59,497 nucleotides of DNA, taken from contig JAFTST010000003.1 in assembly GCA_017467165.1 (NCBI GenBank), positions 1 through 59,497 on the forward strand, read 5' to 3'. How positions within the stretch are numbered: position 1 is the first letter of the stretch; each line of letters begins with the position of its first letter. Shown here piece after piece: positions 1-8,327 of the stretch. The translations under genes were made by a program, and so were the position numbers. Under the pieces are notes generated by a model. It was not told where the DNA came from. It saw only the letters and a program-made list of their open reading frames with translations, and ran no database searches. This DNA is from Clostridia bacterium. Lineage in GTDB: Bacteria; Bacillota; Clostridia; Oscillospirales; CAG-272.

Positions 1-366
1 GATGATGGCAAGATTTTCTTTGCTTTCATTTCCAATGACTTTGTTTTTCTCACCGAGTTCGGCTATGATTCAAGCTATTTTAGTAATGGCGACTACGATA
101 AGGAAACCTTCAAGCTGAATGATTTTCCTTTCGTATTCCATACAATTGATGCCGCAAGAAAACTTCTTACCGACGGTGGTATTAACTTATTGCACGAGGT
201 TGCCTCTGACGGTGCAAGTGAGCTTTTAGCGGCACGCATCAATGAAATGCCCGACGAGGATTATGCTCAATATCTTCGTTATCACTTCTACATCTGCGAA
301 AAGCCGGAGCTGCTCGGTATGACAAATCACTTACTGTTTATAGGAGAAAAAGATAGGCTCATCTAA
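1..366 (+). CDS. C-terminal part of a probable class I SAM-dependent methyltransferase (5' end outside window)
   Basis: The window opens inside a reading frame that runs 121 codons to TAA at 364-366. The visible tail (acidic and aromatic, ending CEKPELLGMTNHLLFIGEKD followed by RLI) resembles the last helix and strand of small class I methyltransferases, where a C-[DE]-[RK]-P-x-x-x-G-x-x-x-H motif followed by a hydrophobic strand and a charged end is common. The SAM-binding N-terminal half lies outside the window, so the assignment rests on the tail only. The gene converges on the large minus-strand lipoprotein gene, with a two-way terminator between them. Confidence 0.45.
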   Translation, partial: DDGKIFFAFISNDFVFLTEFGYDSSYFSNGDYDKETFKLNDFPFVFHTIDAARKLLTDGGINLLHEVASDGASELLAARINEMPDEDYAQYLRYHFYICEKPELLGMTNHLLFIGEKDRLI

Positions 367-447
367 TACAACAGTAAATACTCCGTTCATTTGATTTGAA
401 ATGCAAATCATACATCACCTCTTAATAGTGGAGGGACCAAAAAAGCG

Positions 448-500
448 CTTTGAAACAAAAATTTTGACTTTGAAACCGAAATTTTCAATTTGAAACCGAC
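448..500. repeat. Three imperfect 20-bp direct repeats
   Basis: The octamer TTTGAAAC recurs at a strict 20-bp interval (about 449, 469 and 489), each time followed by a purine-rich AAATTTT block. It lies between the 3' end of the partial methyltransferase gene and the terminator at 535-571. No open reading frame uses it. The function is unknown. Confidence 0.6.
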
Positions 501-534
501 CTTATTTTTATATCAATATCTTCTTCCTTTTCCA

Positions 535-573
535 AAAAAGCATTGAAAACGCTAAGTTTTCAATGCTTTTTCC
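535..573. terminator. Bidirectional intrinsic terminator
   Basis: An A-tract plus GCATTGAAAAC and its complement GTTTTCAATGC enclose a 5-base GCTAA-type loop, followed by a T-tract. It has A/T runs on both sides, so it can end both the plus-strand gene at 1-366 and the minus-strand gene that stops at 643. Confidence 0.8.
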
Positions 574-642
574 TTATTTCACTTTCGGGGCATTGGGGGT
601 AGGGTCAAAGAAGTTGGTCTTTCGTTTTCCTACCCCGAAATG

Positions 643-3600
643 TCAGATAATGGGTGTGGGGACTCCGTTTTTATAGATCCATTCATCGCTTCTGTAAAAT
701 TTGATTTCCTGCGACGACCATTCGCTTTCATTTGTTGTGAAAGAGCCTCGGCAGAAAAGCGTGATCGACGCGCATCCTTTGAAAGCACCCGTTCCTATTC
801 CTAACAAATTATCCAAAACAAGCGTATCAATAGAAGAACAGTAGGCAAAAGCATTGTTTCCTATGTATCTCAAGCTGCTTGGGAGATGGATAGCTGTCAA
901 GGAGCTACAGCAATAAAATGCAGAGTCTTCAATTTCGTACAAATTGCTCGGAAGCTCAACCAAGGCAAGCGAGGAACAATTATAAAATAATCCCACGGGA
1001 ATGCTAGTAAAGCCGGACGGTATTTTTGCCTCTTGAAGAGCGATGCAATCCTTGAAAGCGTATTCTCCAATGCTCGTTACGGTATTCGGGATTTCTATCG
1101 AAATAAGGCTCCTGCATTCGCTAAACGCGAACGTATCTATCTTTTCCAACGGAGTCGGAAGAGTGACCGAAACGATTGCAGAAGAGTAAAACGTATGCTT
1201 CTCGATTACTTTAACGTTTGCCGGAATGGTAATTTCCAGCACTCCGCTCTTAGCAAACGCTTCCTCACCTATTGCTGTTACGGAATCCGGAAGAGTGATA
1301 GCCCTTAGCTCCGAACAATTATAAAACGCTCTGGAAGCAATTGTTTTAATGCCGTTATGCATTTCAACGACGGACAGTTTTCTGCATTCCTCAAACATAC
1401 CTGCGCCGATTTGGCTCATATTTTTCGACAAAACGACAGATTCCAAATAACTGCAGTTGTAAAATGCTCCGCTTCCCAAGGACGTTACGGAATCCGGGAT
1501 TTTTATCGACACAAGATTTGTACTTCTGAACGCCCCGTCTCCTATGGTTAACAAACCGTCGGGCAGGTCGATAGATGCAATACCGCATCCGTCAAATGCG
1601 CCATTTCCGATATGCTCAGTAGTGTCGGGCAAATAAATCGCCTTGATGTTAGAATTTGATAACGCTCCGCTCGTTATGGTAGTTATTTGATAGCCGTTGA
1701 ATTTAGCGGGAATGTACACAAAAGTTGACGTTCCCTGGTATCCCGTAACCGAAGAGCCTGAAAAGGTCAAGCCCCTTGTCCAACCGTAATATTTCGCTCG
1801 ATAAATAACAGTATTGTTTTCGTTCGAATATTCTTCCCAGGAATAGAATGTAAATTCCGTTGTGTCAAAGTTCGATCTTGTGGGAGTTTCGCCAACGTAC
1901 GTTGCCGTTTCACCAAATTCCACAGAGGTCCTATAAAGCTCCGTTCCGTCATAATTCTGGAATATAGCGGTCACGGGAATGTGTTTTTCGGAATATTGAG
2001 CAACGAAGGTCATATCTCCACTCACTACAAGCTCTTTATCCCAACCGCAGAAGGAGTAGACGTAGTAATCCTCGGTATACACCTTGGAAGGAATTTCTCC
2101 ATTATAAGACACGCTATCCCCATAATGCAAGCCCTCCTGAATCTCCAACACGGTTCCATCCTCATTCTTAAAGGTTACGGAATATTCCAAAGGCTTCCAA
2201 ACCGCAGTATATACACGCTCGATAAGCTCTTCTCCGCTAAAGCTGACCTCAAGCTCGGGCAGGTCACCGTTGCTTCCCGTCCAGCCCAGGAATTCATAAC
2301 CGGGCTTTGTTGGCGGCGCAAGTGTTATCTTGTCATCTTGTGTGTAATAAGACGGGTTGGCACTAGCGTTTGTTCCGCCGTCAAGATTGTACGTTATTTC
2401 ATACTCGATGCACTTCCATTTAGCGACGAGTGTAGTATCGCCTGCAATTTTCCAAACGCCCGGTTCAACCTTTTCTTCGCCGTTGTACCAACCGAGGAAG
2501 GCATAATGTGGGCGAATGGGAGTTGGAAGCATACCGTTTTTGTCGTACCCAACCAAGTATTTATAGGTGGACTGCTCCTCATATTCACAGCGTGGAGCTG
2601 CTATGCAATCAGATGCAGGCGGCTTTCCAAATCCACTGAAATATAATTGGGCGGTCGAAGAATATCCATTTGAAAACAGCTGAATTTTGATAATATCTCC
2701 CTTTGAACAAGCAAACGTACAGCTTCGATAAGATAGCGTATTTACCTCAACGTCGCATCCTATGGAGGCTTGTGTCGATAAGTTGGTAATGCCTATATAA
2801 TAGCTGTAGCTAGAGGACGTAGAACTGTTTTTCCAATAGATAGAATGTATTCCCGTTTCTTCTGCGACCATATATATGTACGTTATGTATGACGTACTTG
2901 TAGTATAGTGCGGCGCTGTGTGCAGTGTATAACAAGATGCGCTTGAAGTATAGTCAGACGGGTCGATTTGAATTTGCGAATATGCAAGAGAGCCGTTCAT
3001 AGGCATCCAACCTGCATACAATGTCATATCGTCGGTTATTACTCCTGTAAAATCATACCTTGCTGTACAAGTGCTATCTGTATACCAGCCTGTGAATACA
3101 TAGTTCTCTCTTTTAGGATTCGCAGGGCGCTCAAGAATTCTTCCGTTAGCTAAAGTAACCGTATAATTATAATGGCTGTCGGATTGATAGTCGAAGCAAA
3201 CGGTTATGTCAGGAGCCGCAGTGTCATTAAGCGTTACCTCATAAGAGTTGGCTTTCCACTTCGCAACGACCTCGAGGCTTTCGGTTGCTTCCCAAGTACC
3301 ACCCGAACATTTAGTATCACCGTTATACCAACCGTCAAAGGTGTAGCCTGTTCGGGTAGGCGTGGGCAACGTATATACGTCGCCGTAGATAACGTCAATG
3401 GTGTCGTCCTCAACCTCTCCGCCGTTAGCGTCAAGCGTGACGGTATACTTGTTACCCGCCCAGTGCGCTGTAAATTCCTTGTCACCTGTTGTTCCTTTTG
3501 GAATCGTTACGTCGAGCACGGGAGTATCCTGTCCCTCATAAGTCCAACCGATAAAGGTGTAGCCTGTTTTTTGAGGATGGCTCAATGTAAACGTTTCTGC

Positions 3601-6441
3601 CTCGATCTTATAGGAATAGCGTGCCTGACCGTACTCATAATACCCACCGTCGAGAACGTAGGTGATATTGTAATATATAGCTTCCCAATAGGCAGTCAAT
3701 TCTATGTCCTGCACAATGGTCCAGGTTCCTTGAATTGATGGGCTTGGAATGTTTCCGTTTGTATTTGTATACCAGTGACTGAATTTATAGCCTGTTCTCA
3801 CAGGGGTCGGCAACGTATATTCTTTTCCGTATTGGACGGTTATAGGCTCGATTTCGGAATCTCCACCATTTACATTGAAGGAAACGGTGTATAGGTTACC
3901 GTCATTCCACCTCGCATACAACACCAGGTCGCCATATATACCGTTGCCCAATGCTTCGATTTTATTACCGTCAGCGTCATACCAGCCAAGGAAGGTATAA
4001 CCGGTTTTTCCGGCGCCGCTTAAGACAGTTTCAACATTGTCCGCATACCTTTCGGGGTTATAGTTGCTGCTTCCTCCGTTTAACTCATAGGTAACCGAGT
4101 AATAATTATCCGTTGTTACAACCAAAGATGGGCTGGTAGCGCCAAAGGGCACGGTTTCCGTCGATGCTCTTCTTTGATAGAAGGTATACTGAGTATTTAT
4201 AGCCAGATTTTCGAACAAGGGCGATGCTTGCCAATTTCGACCGTCCTTGCTATATTCATAGCCCTCGATATATACCAGCTCTACCTTGGTAGTAGTTTTG
4301 TAGGACACCGTAGGAGCGGCTTCAAAGGCGCCACCCCTTCCCTCGCAAGAGGTACAAGTGACGGCTGTATATCCCAGCTTATTGCAAGAGTCACAGGTAT
4401 GGTGAATTTTTCCCTTTCCGGAGCAGCGTGTACAAAGAACGTCTGTACCCTGATAAAGCCTTCCGTAATTGTTGTAGCAGCTTGAACATACGTTACCGAT
4501 ACCGTTGATTACCACAAACCCATATTTAGTACCGCAGTTGGGACATTTTGTTCCCTCATAGTGGGTGCCATTGCTTGTGAAACCGCCGGTACAGGTAGTA
4601 TCCCACTCGCCCTGTCCGTTACAATCGGTACAAGGTGTAGTTGTGTAACCGTTGCCGTCACAAGTAGAACACGGCTCGTATCTTTCCCAGATTGCAAAGA
4701 ATTTTACGTCAAAATTGCCGTCAAAGTAATTACCCGGCTGATAAACGCGTGATTCGTGCACGTTGTTCCAGCCTACAAATCGATAGCCCGCCTTGGTTGG
4801 AATAACGTTCGTCAGGAAATAGGTTTCGTTAACTCTCTTGAAGGTGTTTTCAATATCCGATGCCGATCCGCCGTCTAAATTGTATTTTACCTGATAGATC
4901 CGTACGTCATCAAATACGGCAACGTAGGTTTGTTCGCCCTCGACGGAGGCTTGGGGCTTATCCCATCCGACGAAATCAAATGCTTCCGTATCCGTGCGAG
5001 GCTTCGTGGGAGTTTCTCCCGAATATTCAGGAATTCTTCCGTACTCAACCTCATCAACCCTCAACACGCTGCCATCCCAGTTTTTCCAGGTAACCTTGTA
5101 CCTTCGGTACTCGCTTGTAAATCTGGCAACGTATGTAACATCCTCTGTTAAATAGCCGGTAACGTAAGGGTACCATCCTGAAAACGTGTACGTATATTCG
5201 ACGTCATCTGCTTTTGTCGGCGTCTTTCCGTCATAGGTGGGCTCAGTGCCGTACGGTACACCCTCATCGACCTCAAGAACGGTTCCGTCCCAGTTTGTCC
5301 AGGTTACAGTATGTTTTGCAGTTTCGGAGGTAAATTGAGCGTAATAGGTGACGTCTCCGGTTACAGCGTCAACGCTCGGTGACCAGCCGCTGAATGTATA
5401 AACGTTCCCCAAAAAAGGTTCCCGAACAGGAGCTTCGCCGTCGTAGGTCGGCATTGTGCCGTACTCTACGTTTTCATCTGTTTCAAGCGTGGTGCTGTTC
5501 CAGTTTTTCCAGGTTACAGTATACCTTTGTAGCTCCTTGCTAAACTCGGCAACGTAGGTAATAGTACCATCAACCGCGTCAACCGTCGAGGACCAGCCGG
5601 CAAAGGTATAAATATACTGTTCATCAGGATACCTGGTGGGCTCTTCCAAATAATCCGGATATTCCAGAGTCGCGCCGTACTCACATTTGCCTTCGGCGAG
5701 ATAAGCCCCGTCCCAGTTTCTCCAATAGACCGTGTATATGCGAGGCTTGGCGGTGAATTGAGCGACGTAGGTTGCATCGCCCGTTACAGCCTCGACGCTT
5801 GGAGACCATCCGCTAAAGATAAAAGAATACTGCTCCTCGGGAGCTTTTCTCGGATCATCATAACCGGGGTAACTTGGCATTTCTCCGTAAGGGACAGTAC
5901 TCATCTGTAAAATCCTGCCGTCCCAATTTTGCCACGTGATACTGTATGTATTTACAGTACCTGTGAATTGCGCCACGTAGGTAATACCACCCGTTACCGT
6001 GTCGACGGTCGGAGACCAGCCGCTGAAGGTATAGGTATACTCTGCGGTCGCTTCCCTGACGGGCGTTTCGCCACTATAAGAGGGAAAAGCTCCGTAATTC
6101 TCATTGCTCTGCTCCAGAATTGTGCCGTCCCAGTTTTGCCACACGATAGGATAGGAGAGGAGTATCTCGTTGAACTGCGCGACGTATACGGTGTCGCCCG
6201 TTACCGCGCCAATTTCCTTATCCCAGCCGGAAAACTCGTAGGCATACTGTCCGTTGCCCTCTTTCGTAGGCGTCGCGCCGTCATAAGTAGGTATCGTTCC
6301 CTCTTTCAGTCTATCGACCTCCAATACCGTACCGTCCCAGCCTTGCCAGGTTACAGTATATTCTTTGTCACAGGCTACAAGCGCAAAGCAGGTTAAAAGA
6401 AGCGTTACAACAAGCAGAATTGTTAAGGCAGCTTTTTTCAT
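643..6441 (-). CDS. Giant surface lipoprotein: InlB-type repeats, DnaJ-like Cys cluster, BspA leucine-rich repeats (1932 aa)
   Basis: The first residues form a lipoprotein signal with lipobox LVAC (Cys24). Residues 27-510 hold seven repeats of about 68 residues with the pattern (Y/H)xVxWxNWDGxxL...FSGW...VTYVAxF, of the InlB B-repeat/Flg_new superfamily. An eighth, NLDGG-type repeat follows to about 586. Residues 591-704 carry seven CxxC pairs, several as CxxCxGxG, like the zinc domain of DnaJ. An Fn3-like stretch (about 709-779), more NGG-type repeats, a Ser/Thr/Tyr-rich beta domain near 1130-1270 and a BspA-like LRR_5 block (about 1590 to the end) complete it. GGAGG lies 6 nt before the ATG. 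Export and anchoring are clear from the sequence; a role in binding host or glycan is inference. Base composition is lower in GC than in the starch locus. Confidence 0.85.
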   Translation of the reverse strand: MKKAALTILLVVTLLLTCFALVACDKEYTVTWQGWDGTVLEVDRLKEGTIPTYDGATPTKEGNGQYAYEFSGWDKEIGAVTGDTVYVAQFNEILLSYPIVWQNWDGTILEQSNENYGAFPSYSGETPVREATAEYTYTFSGWSPTVDTVTGGITYVAQFTGTVNTYSITWQNWDGRILQMSTVPYGEMPSYPGYDDPRKAPEEQYSFIFSGWSPSVEAVTGDATYVAQFTAKPRIYTVYWRNWDGAYLAEGKCEYGATLEYPDYLEEPTRYPDEQYIYTFAGWSSTVDAVDGTITYVAEFSKELQRYTVTWKNWNSTTLETDENVEYGTMPTYDGEAPVREPFLGNVYTFSGWSPSVDAVTGDVTYYAQFTSETAKHTVTWTNWDGTVLEVDEGVPYGTEPTYDGKTPTKADDVEYTYTFSGWYPYVTGYLTEDVTYVARFTSEYRRYKVTWKNWDGSVLRVDEVEYGRIPEYSGETPTKPRTDTEAFDFVGWDKPQASVEGEQTYVAVFDDVRIYQVKYNLDGGSASDIENTFKRVNETYFLTNVIPTKAGYRFVGWNNVHESRVYQPGNYFDGNFDVKFFAIWERYEPCSTCDGNGYTTTPCTDCNGQGEWDTTCTGGFTSNGTHYEGTKCPNCGTKYGFVVINGIGNVCSSCYNNYGRLYQGTDVLCTRCSGKGKIHHTCDSCNKLGYTAVTCTSCEGRGGAFEAAPTVSYKTTTKVELVYIEGYEYSKDGRNWQASPLFENLAINTQYTFYQRRASTETVPFGATSPSLVVTTDNYYSVTYELNGGSSNYNPERYADNVETVLSGAGKTGYTFLGWYDADGNKIEALGNGIYGDLVLYARWNDGNLYTVSFNVNGGDSEIEPITVQYGKEYTLPTPVRTGYKFSHWYTNTNGNIPSPSIQGTWTIVQDIELTAYWEAIYYNITYVLDGGYYEYGQARYSYKIEAETFTLSHPQKTGYTFIGWTYEGQDTPVLDVTIPKGTTGDKEFTAHWAGNKYTVTLDANGGEVEDDTIDVIYGDVYTLPTPTRTGYTFDGWYNGDTKCSGGTWEATESLEVVAKWKANSYEVTLNDTAAPDITVCFDYQSDSHYNYTVTLANGRILERPANPKRENYVFTGWYTDSTCTARYDFTGVITDDMTLYAGWMPMNGSLAYSQIQIDPSDYTSSASCYTLHTAPHYTTSTSYITYIYMVAEETGIHSIYWKNSSTSSSYSYYIGITNLSTQASIGCDVEVNTLSYRSCTFACSKGDIIKIQLFSNGYSSTAQLYFSGFGKPPASDCIAAPRCEYEEQSTYKYLVGYDKNGMLPTPIRPHYAFLGWYNGEEKVEPGVWKIAGDTTLVAKWKCIEYEITYNLDGGTNASANPSYYTQDDKITLAPPTKPGYEFLGWTGSNGDLPELEVSFSGEELIERVYTAVWKPLEYSVTFKNEDGTVLEIQEGLHYGDSVSYNGEIPSKVYTEDYYVYSFCGWDKELVVSGDMTFVAQYSEKHIPVTAIFQNYDGTELYRTSVEFGETATYVGETPTRSNFDTTEFTFYSWEEYSNENNTVIYRAKYYGWTRGLTFSGSSVTGYQGTSTFVYIPAKFNGYQITTITSGALSNSNIKAIYLPDTTEHIGNGAFDGCGIASIDLPDGLLTIGDGAFRSTNLVSIKIPDSVTSLGSGAFYNCSYLESVVLSKNMSQIGAGMFEECRKLSVVEMHNGIKTIASRAFYNCSELRAITLPDSVTAIGEEAFAKSGVLEITIPANVKVIEKHTFYSSAIVSVTLPTPLEKIDTFAFSECRSLISIEIPNTVTSIGEYAFKDCIALQEAKIPSGFTSIPVGLFYNCSSLALVELPSNLYEIEDSAFYCCSSLTAIHLPSSLRYIGNNAFAYCSSIDTLVLDNLLGIGTGAFKGCASITLFCRGSFTTNESEWSSQEIKFYRSDEWIYKNGVPTPII

Positions 6442-6659
6442 AATAAACCTCCATAAAAATACAAAAAGGCGCCAGCCGAAGCCAGCGCCAAAAAACGCAA
6501 ACTCCGATTAGTCGCCAAACCAATCGCATGTAAGAGAGTATAAAACACTTTCACAGCCGGAATTTGCATTTTTATCAAATTCATCTGTGAAAATGTGAAA
6601 AAAAGTATAGTTATCCCGTGATAAAAATACTCTCTTTTTCATTATTCGATTGATTTGGC
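6442..6659 (-). promoter_or_regulatory. Long structured 5' leader of the giant lipoprotein gene (candidate riboswitch or attenuator)
   Basis: From the predicted start near 6659 to the ATG, about 215 nt of minus-strand RNA can fold into nested helices. A 10-bp closing stem pairs 6627-6636 with 6532-6541 perfectly. Inside it are a 5-bp hairpin (6611-6624), an 8-bp stem (6585-6592 with 6549-6556) and, within that, a 6-bp stem (6576-6581 with 6561-6566). After the closing stem comes a small hairpin (6505-6526) and then a strong terminator (6463-6489) just before the ribosome binding site. This is the layout of an aptamer plus expression platform. I could not match it to a riboswitch class I know, so the ligand is unknown. 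Confidence 0.5.
6463..6495 (-). terminator. Leader terminator in front of the giant lipoprotein gene
   Basis: On the minus strand a 9-bp GC-rich stem (GGCGCTGGC / GCTGGCGCC, with two G-U pairs) closes a UUCG tetraloop and is followed by a run of five T. It ends 10 nt upstream of the GGAGG of the lipoprotein gene, so the gene can be expressed only if this terminator is bypassed. Confidence 0.75.
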
Positions 6660-6665
6660 TCTTAT

Positions 6666-6694
6666 ATTATATCATAAATACAAGATTATTTCAA
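6666..6694 (-). promoter_or_regulatory. Promoter of the giant lipoprotein gene
   Basis: TTGAAA (6694-6689, minus strand), a 17-nt spacer and a perfect TATAAT (6671-6666). Predicted start is near 6659. It diverges from the promoter at 6755-6783. Confidence 0.75.
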
Positions 6695-6754
6695 TAGCTC
6701 AAGCTGTTTTTGTTTTCACTTCGAGAAGGACTGAAAATGATTATTATATGATTG

Positions 6755-6783
6755 TTGAACTATGTCGGATTTTGTGGTATAAT
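6755..6783 (+). promoter_or_regulatory. Promoter of the PD-(D/E)XK gene
   Basis: TTGAAC at 6755-6760, 17-nt spacer, TATAAT at 6778-6783. The start codon at 6816 follows about 25 nt after the likely transcription start. Confidence 0.75.
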
Positions 6784-6815
6784 AGATTTGTCAAAACGAA
6801 AGAGGGGCTGGCTTT

Positions 6816-7286
6816 ATGAAAAAGGATCTTTTGACCGAGGATGAAGTAATTCGGGCGGTAATAAATTATCTTAACACCAAGGGGCATACCGAGGTAAGAA
6901 GGGTTGTACACCGTTCCGATGCCTCAAAGAAGGAGCACGGCGTTGACCTTCAGGTCAAGCTGTCAAACAGCAAGGGCAACGGGAATAACTATTTCATAGA
7001 AGCCAAAGGAAACAAGCGCGCTGACGGCGCGCCGATGCGCTCGAGCGCTAATACAAACTTCAGGTGGGCAATTTCACAAATCATTCTGAGAATCACCGTT
7101 GACTCCACGAAAAATAATTACATATACGGTATTGCCATTCCGAACTCCGAAGTCAAGGGCGCAATAAAGCTTATTGAAAACAACTGGGCGCTGAGGCATC
7201 TTAAAATCCGTTTGTTTGGCGCATATAGAAACGACGAAGGCGAGCTTTTCGCAATAGAATATTGCCCAAGAGATATATATAACTGA
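6816..7286 (+). CDS. PD-(D/E)XK-fold nuclease-like protein, function unknown (156 aa)
   Basis: The core reads EHGVDLQVKL (about residues 47-56), then NYFIEAKGNKR (about 65-75), fitting the D...ExK active-site pattern of the restriction-endonuclease-like fold. An upstream Glu/Arg-rich helix and the downstream WAISQIILRI helix also fit that fold. No specificity or transmembrane domain is present, so it would be a small soluble nuclease or a decayed relative. An AGAGGGG-type ribosome binding site lies about 10 nt before the ATG. It is followed, 74 nt later and on the same strand, by a NERD-domain gene. The particular family was not recognised. Confidence 0.65.
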   Translation: MKKDLLTEDEVIRAVINYLNTKGHTEVRRVVHRSDASKKEHGVDLQVKLSNSKGNGNNYFIEAKGNKRADGAPMRSSANTNFRWAISQIILRITVDSTKNNYIYGIAIPNSEVKGAIKLIENNWALRHLKIRLFGAYRNDEGELFAIEYCPRDIYN

Positions 7287-7360
7287 CCTCTTGTGTGACG
7301 GGCGTTTTGTAAAGTATTGTTGACATATAGCTGATAAATTTTTCTCACTGGGGTGCTGTT

Positions 7361-8080
7361 ATGCCATTTTTGATTGCATTTGTTCTGATTGGTGCTATCG
7401 CGCTTGCATTTTTGAGGACGCCTCGCGGCAGGGGTTGGCTCGGAGAGCTCCGAGTGAAGCTCGTCATCGGAAAAACCAAGCCGGACGTCCGTTACGTGAT
7501 AAACGATCTGAGAATCAGGGTTAACGAGGAAAAAACCGTCCAGATCGACCACGTTCTCATAAATCCAAACGGGATATTCGTAATTGAAACAAAGAACTAT
7601 TCCGGCATAATATACGGCACCGAAAGCCAACACGAGTGGACTCAGGTGCTGAAATACGGCAGAGTAAAAAACAAGCTGTACAACCCCATAAAGCAAAATA
7701 AATCTCACGTTTATCATATAACAAACCTGATCGGAGGTAGTTTTCCTGTTATTTCAGCCGTCGTTTTCGTGCAAGGAAACACAAAGTGCATAAGAGCAAG
7801 CAACGTTTATAACCTAAGAGGGCTGAAAAGACTTATCGGGAAGAAAGAATACCACCTTTCGCTCGATCAGATGAAGAGTGTATACACAAGATTAACCGAG
7901 GTTAACGACAGCTCCATTAAGAACTCCGAGCATATCAAAAACATACGCAAGCTCAAATCGAGGACGGCTAAAAATATTTGCCCCCGCTGCGGCAAAAAGC
8001 TCGTCCTGCGAAAGGGGAAAAACGGTAGCTTTATGGGCTGCGAGGGCTTCCCTGCGTGCAGATTTACAAAAAATGTATAG
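7361..8080 (+). CDS. NERD-domain protein with N-terminal membrane helix and C-terminal zinc finger (239 aa)
   Basis: Residues 1-17 form a membrane segment. GRGWLGELRVKL, VINDL, QIDHVLINPNGIFVIETKNYSG and a later NPIKQNKSHVYHI block follow the NERD (nuclease-related) family in order; D-H...E-x-K are the expected catalytic residues. The last 35 residues (CPRCGKKLVLRKGKNG, then a C...C pair near PACRF) are the zinc ribbon seen at the end of type IA topoisomerases and often fused to NERD. The protein is probably anchored at the inner face of the membrane and acts on DNA; its biological role is unknown. It likely shares a transcript with the PD-(D/E)XK gene upstream. Confidence 0.82.
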   Translation: MPFLIAFVLIGAIALAFLRTPRGRGWLGELRVKLVIGKTKPDVRYVINDLRIRVNEEKTVQIDHVLINPNGIFVIETKNYSGIIYGTESQHEWTQVLKYGRVKNKLYNPIKQNKSHVYHITNLIGGSFPVISAVVFVQGNTKCIRASNVYNLRGLKRLIGKKEYHLSLDQMKSVYTRLTEVNDSSIKNSEHIKNIRKLKSRTAKNICPRCGKKLVLRKGKNGSFMGCEGFPACRFTKNV

Positions 8081-8227
8081 GACGGGGCCCTTTTCCTCGC
8101 GCTCGACATCGGGGTGGCAGGGCTCACTCAAGAATGACTATCCTTCGGTCTTACCCACGGGGCGTGTAACATTATTCCTTAGCCCTTGCACAGAGCTTTA
8201 CGCAATCCACCCATCACAGAAAAAAAA

Positions 8228-8255
8228 CGGAGGTTCGGTTGAACCTCCGATTTTT
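8228..8255. terminator. Terminator after the NERD gene
   Basis: Stem CGGAGGTTC / GAACCTCCG (8228-8236, 8241-8249) with a GGTT loop, flanked by A7 on the left and T5 on the right. It works in either direction. The rest of 8081-8327 shows no credible gene. Confidence 0.8.
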
Positions 8256-8285
8256 GGGAATCACCATAGAATAAATATTTTAAAG

Positions 8286-8321
8286 CCCCGCCGTGATAGC
8301 GATTCAAGCGCCACGGCGGGG
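8286..8321 (-). terminator. Hairpin terminator of the LRR gene
   Basis: A perfect 10-bp stem CCCCGCCGTG / CACGGCGGGG lies 7 nt past the stop of the minus-strand LRR gene. The tail on that strand is only moderately T-rich. Confidence 0.65.
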
Positions 8322-8327
8322 TAATTC

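Noticed and set aside
6442..6659. Assignment of the leader to a known riboswitch (c-di-GMP, SAM, cobalamin, THF or T-box)
   Set aside because: I looked for the conserved core motifs of these classes and found none, so the leader is reported without a class.
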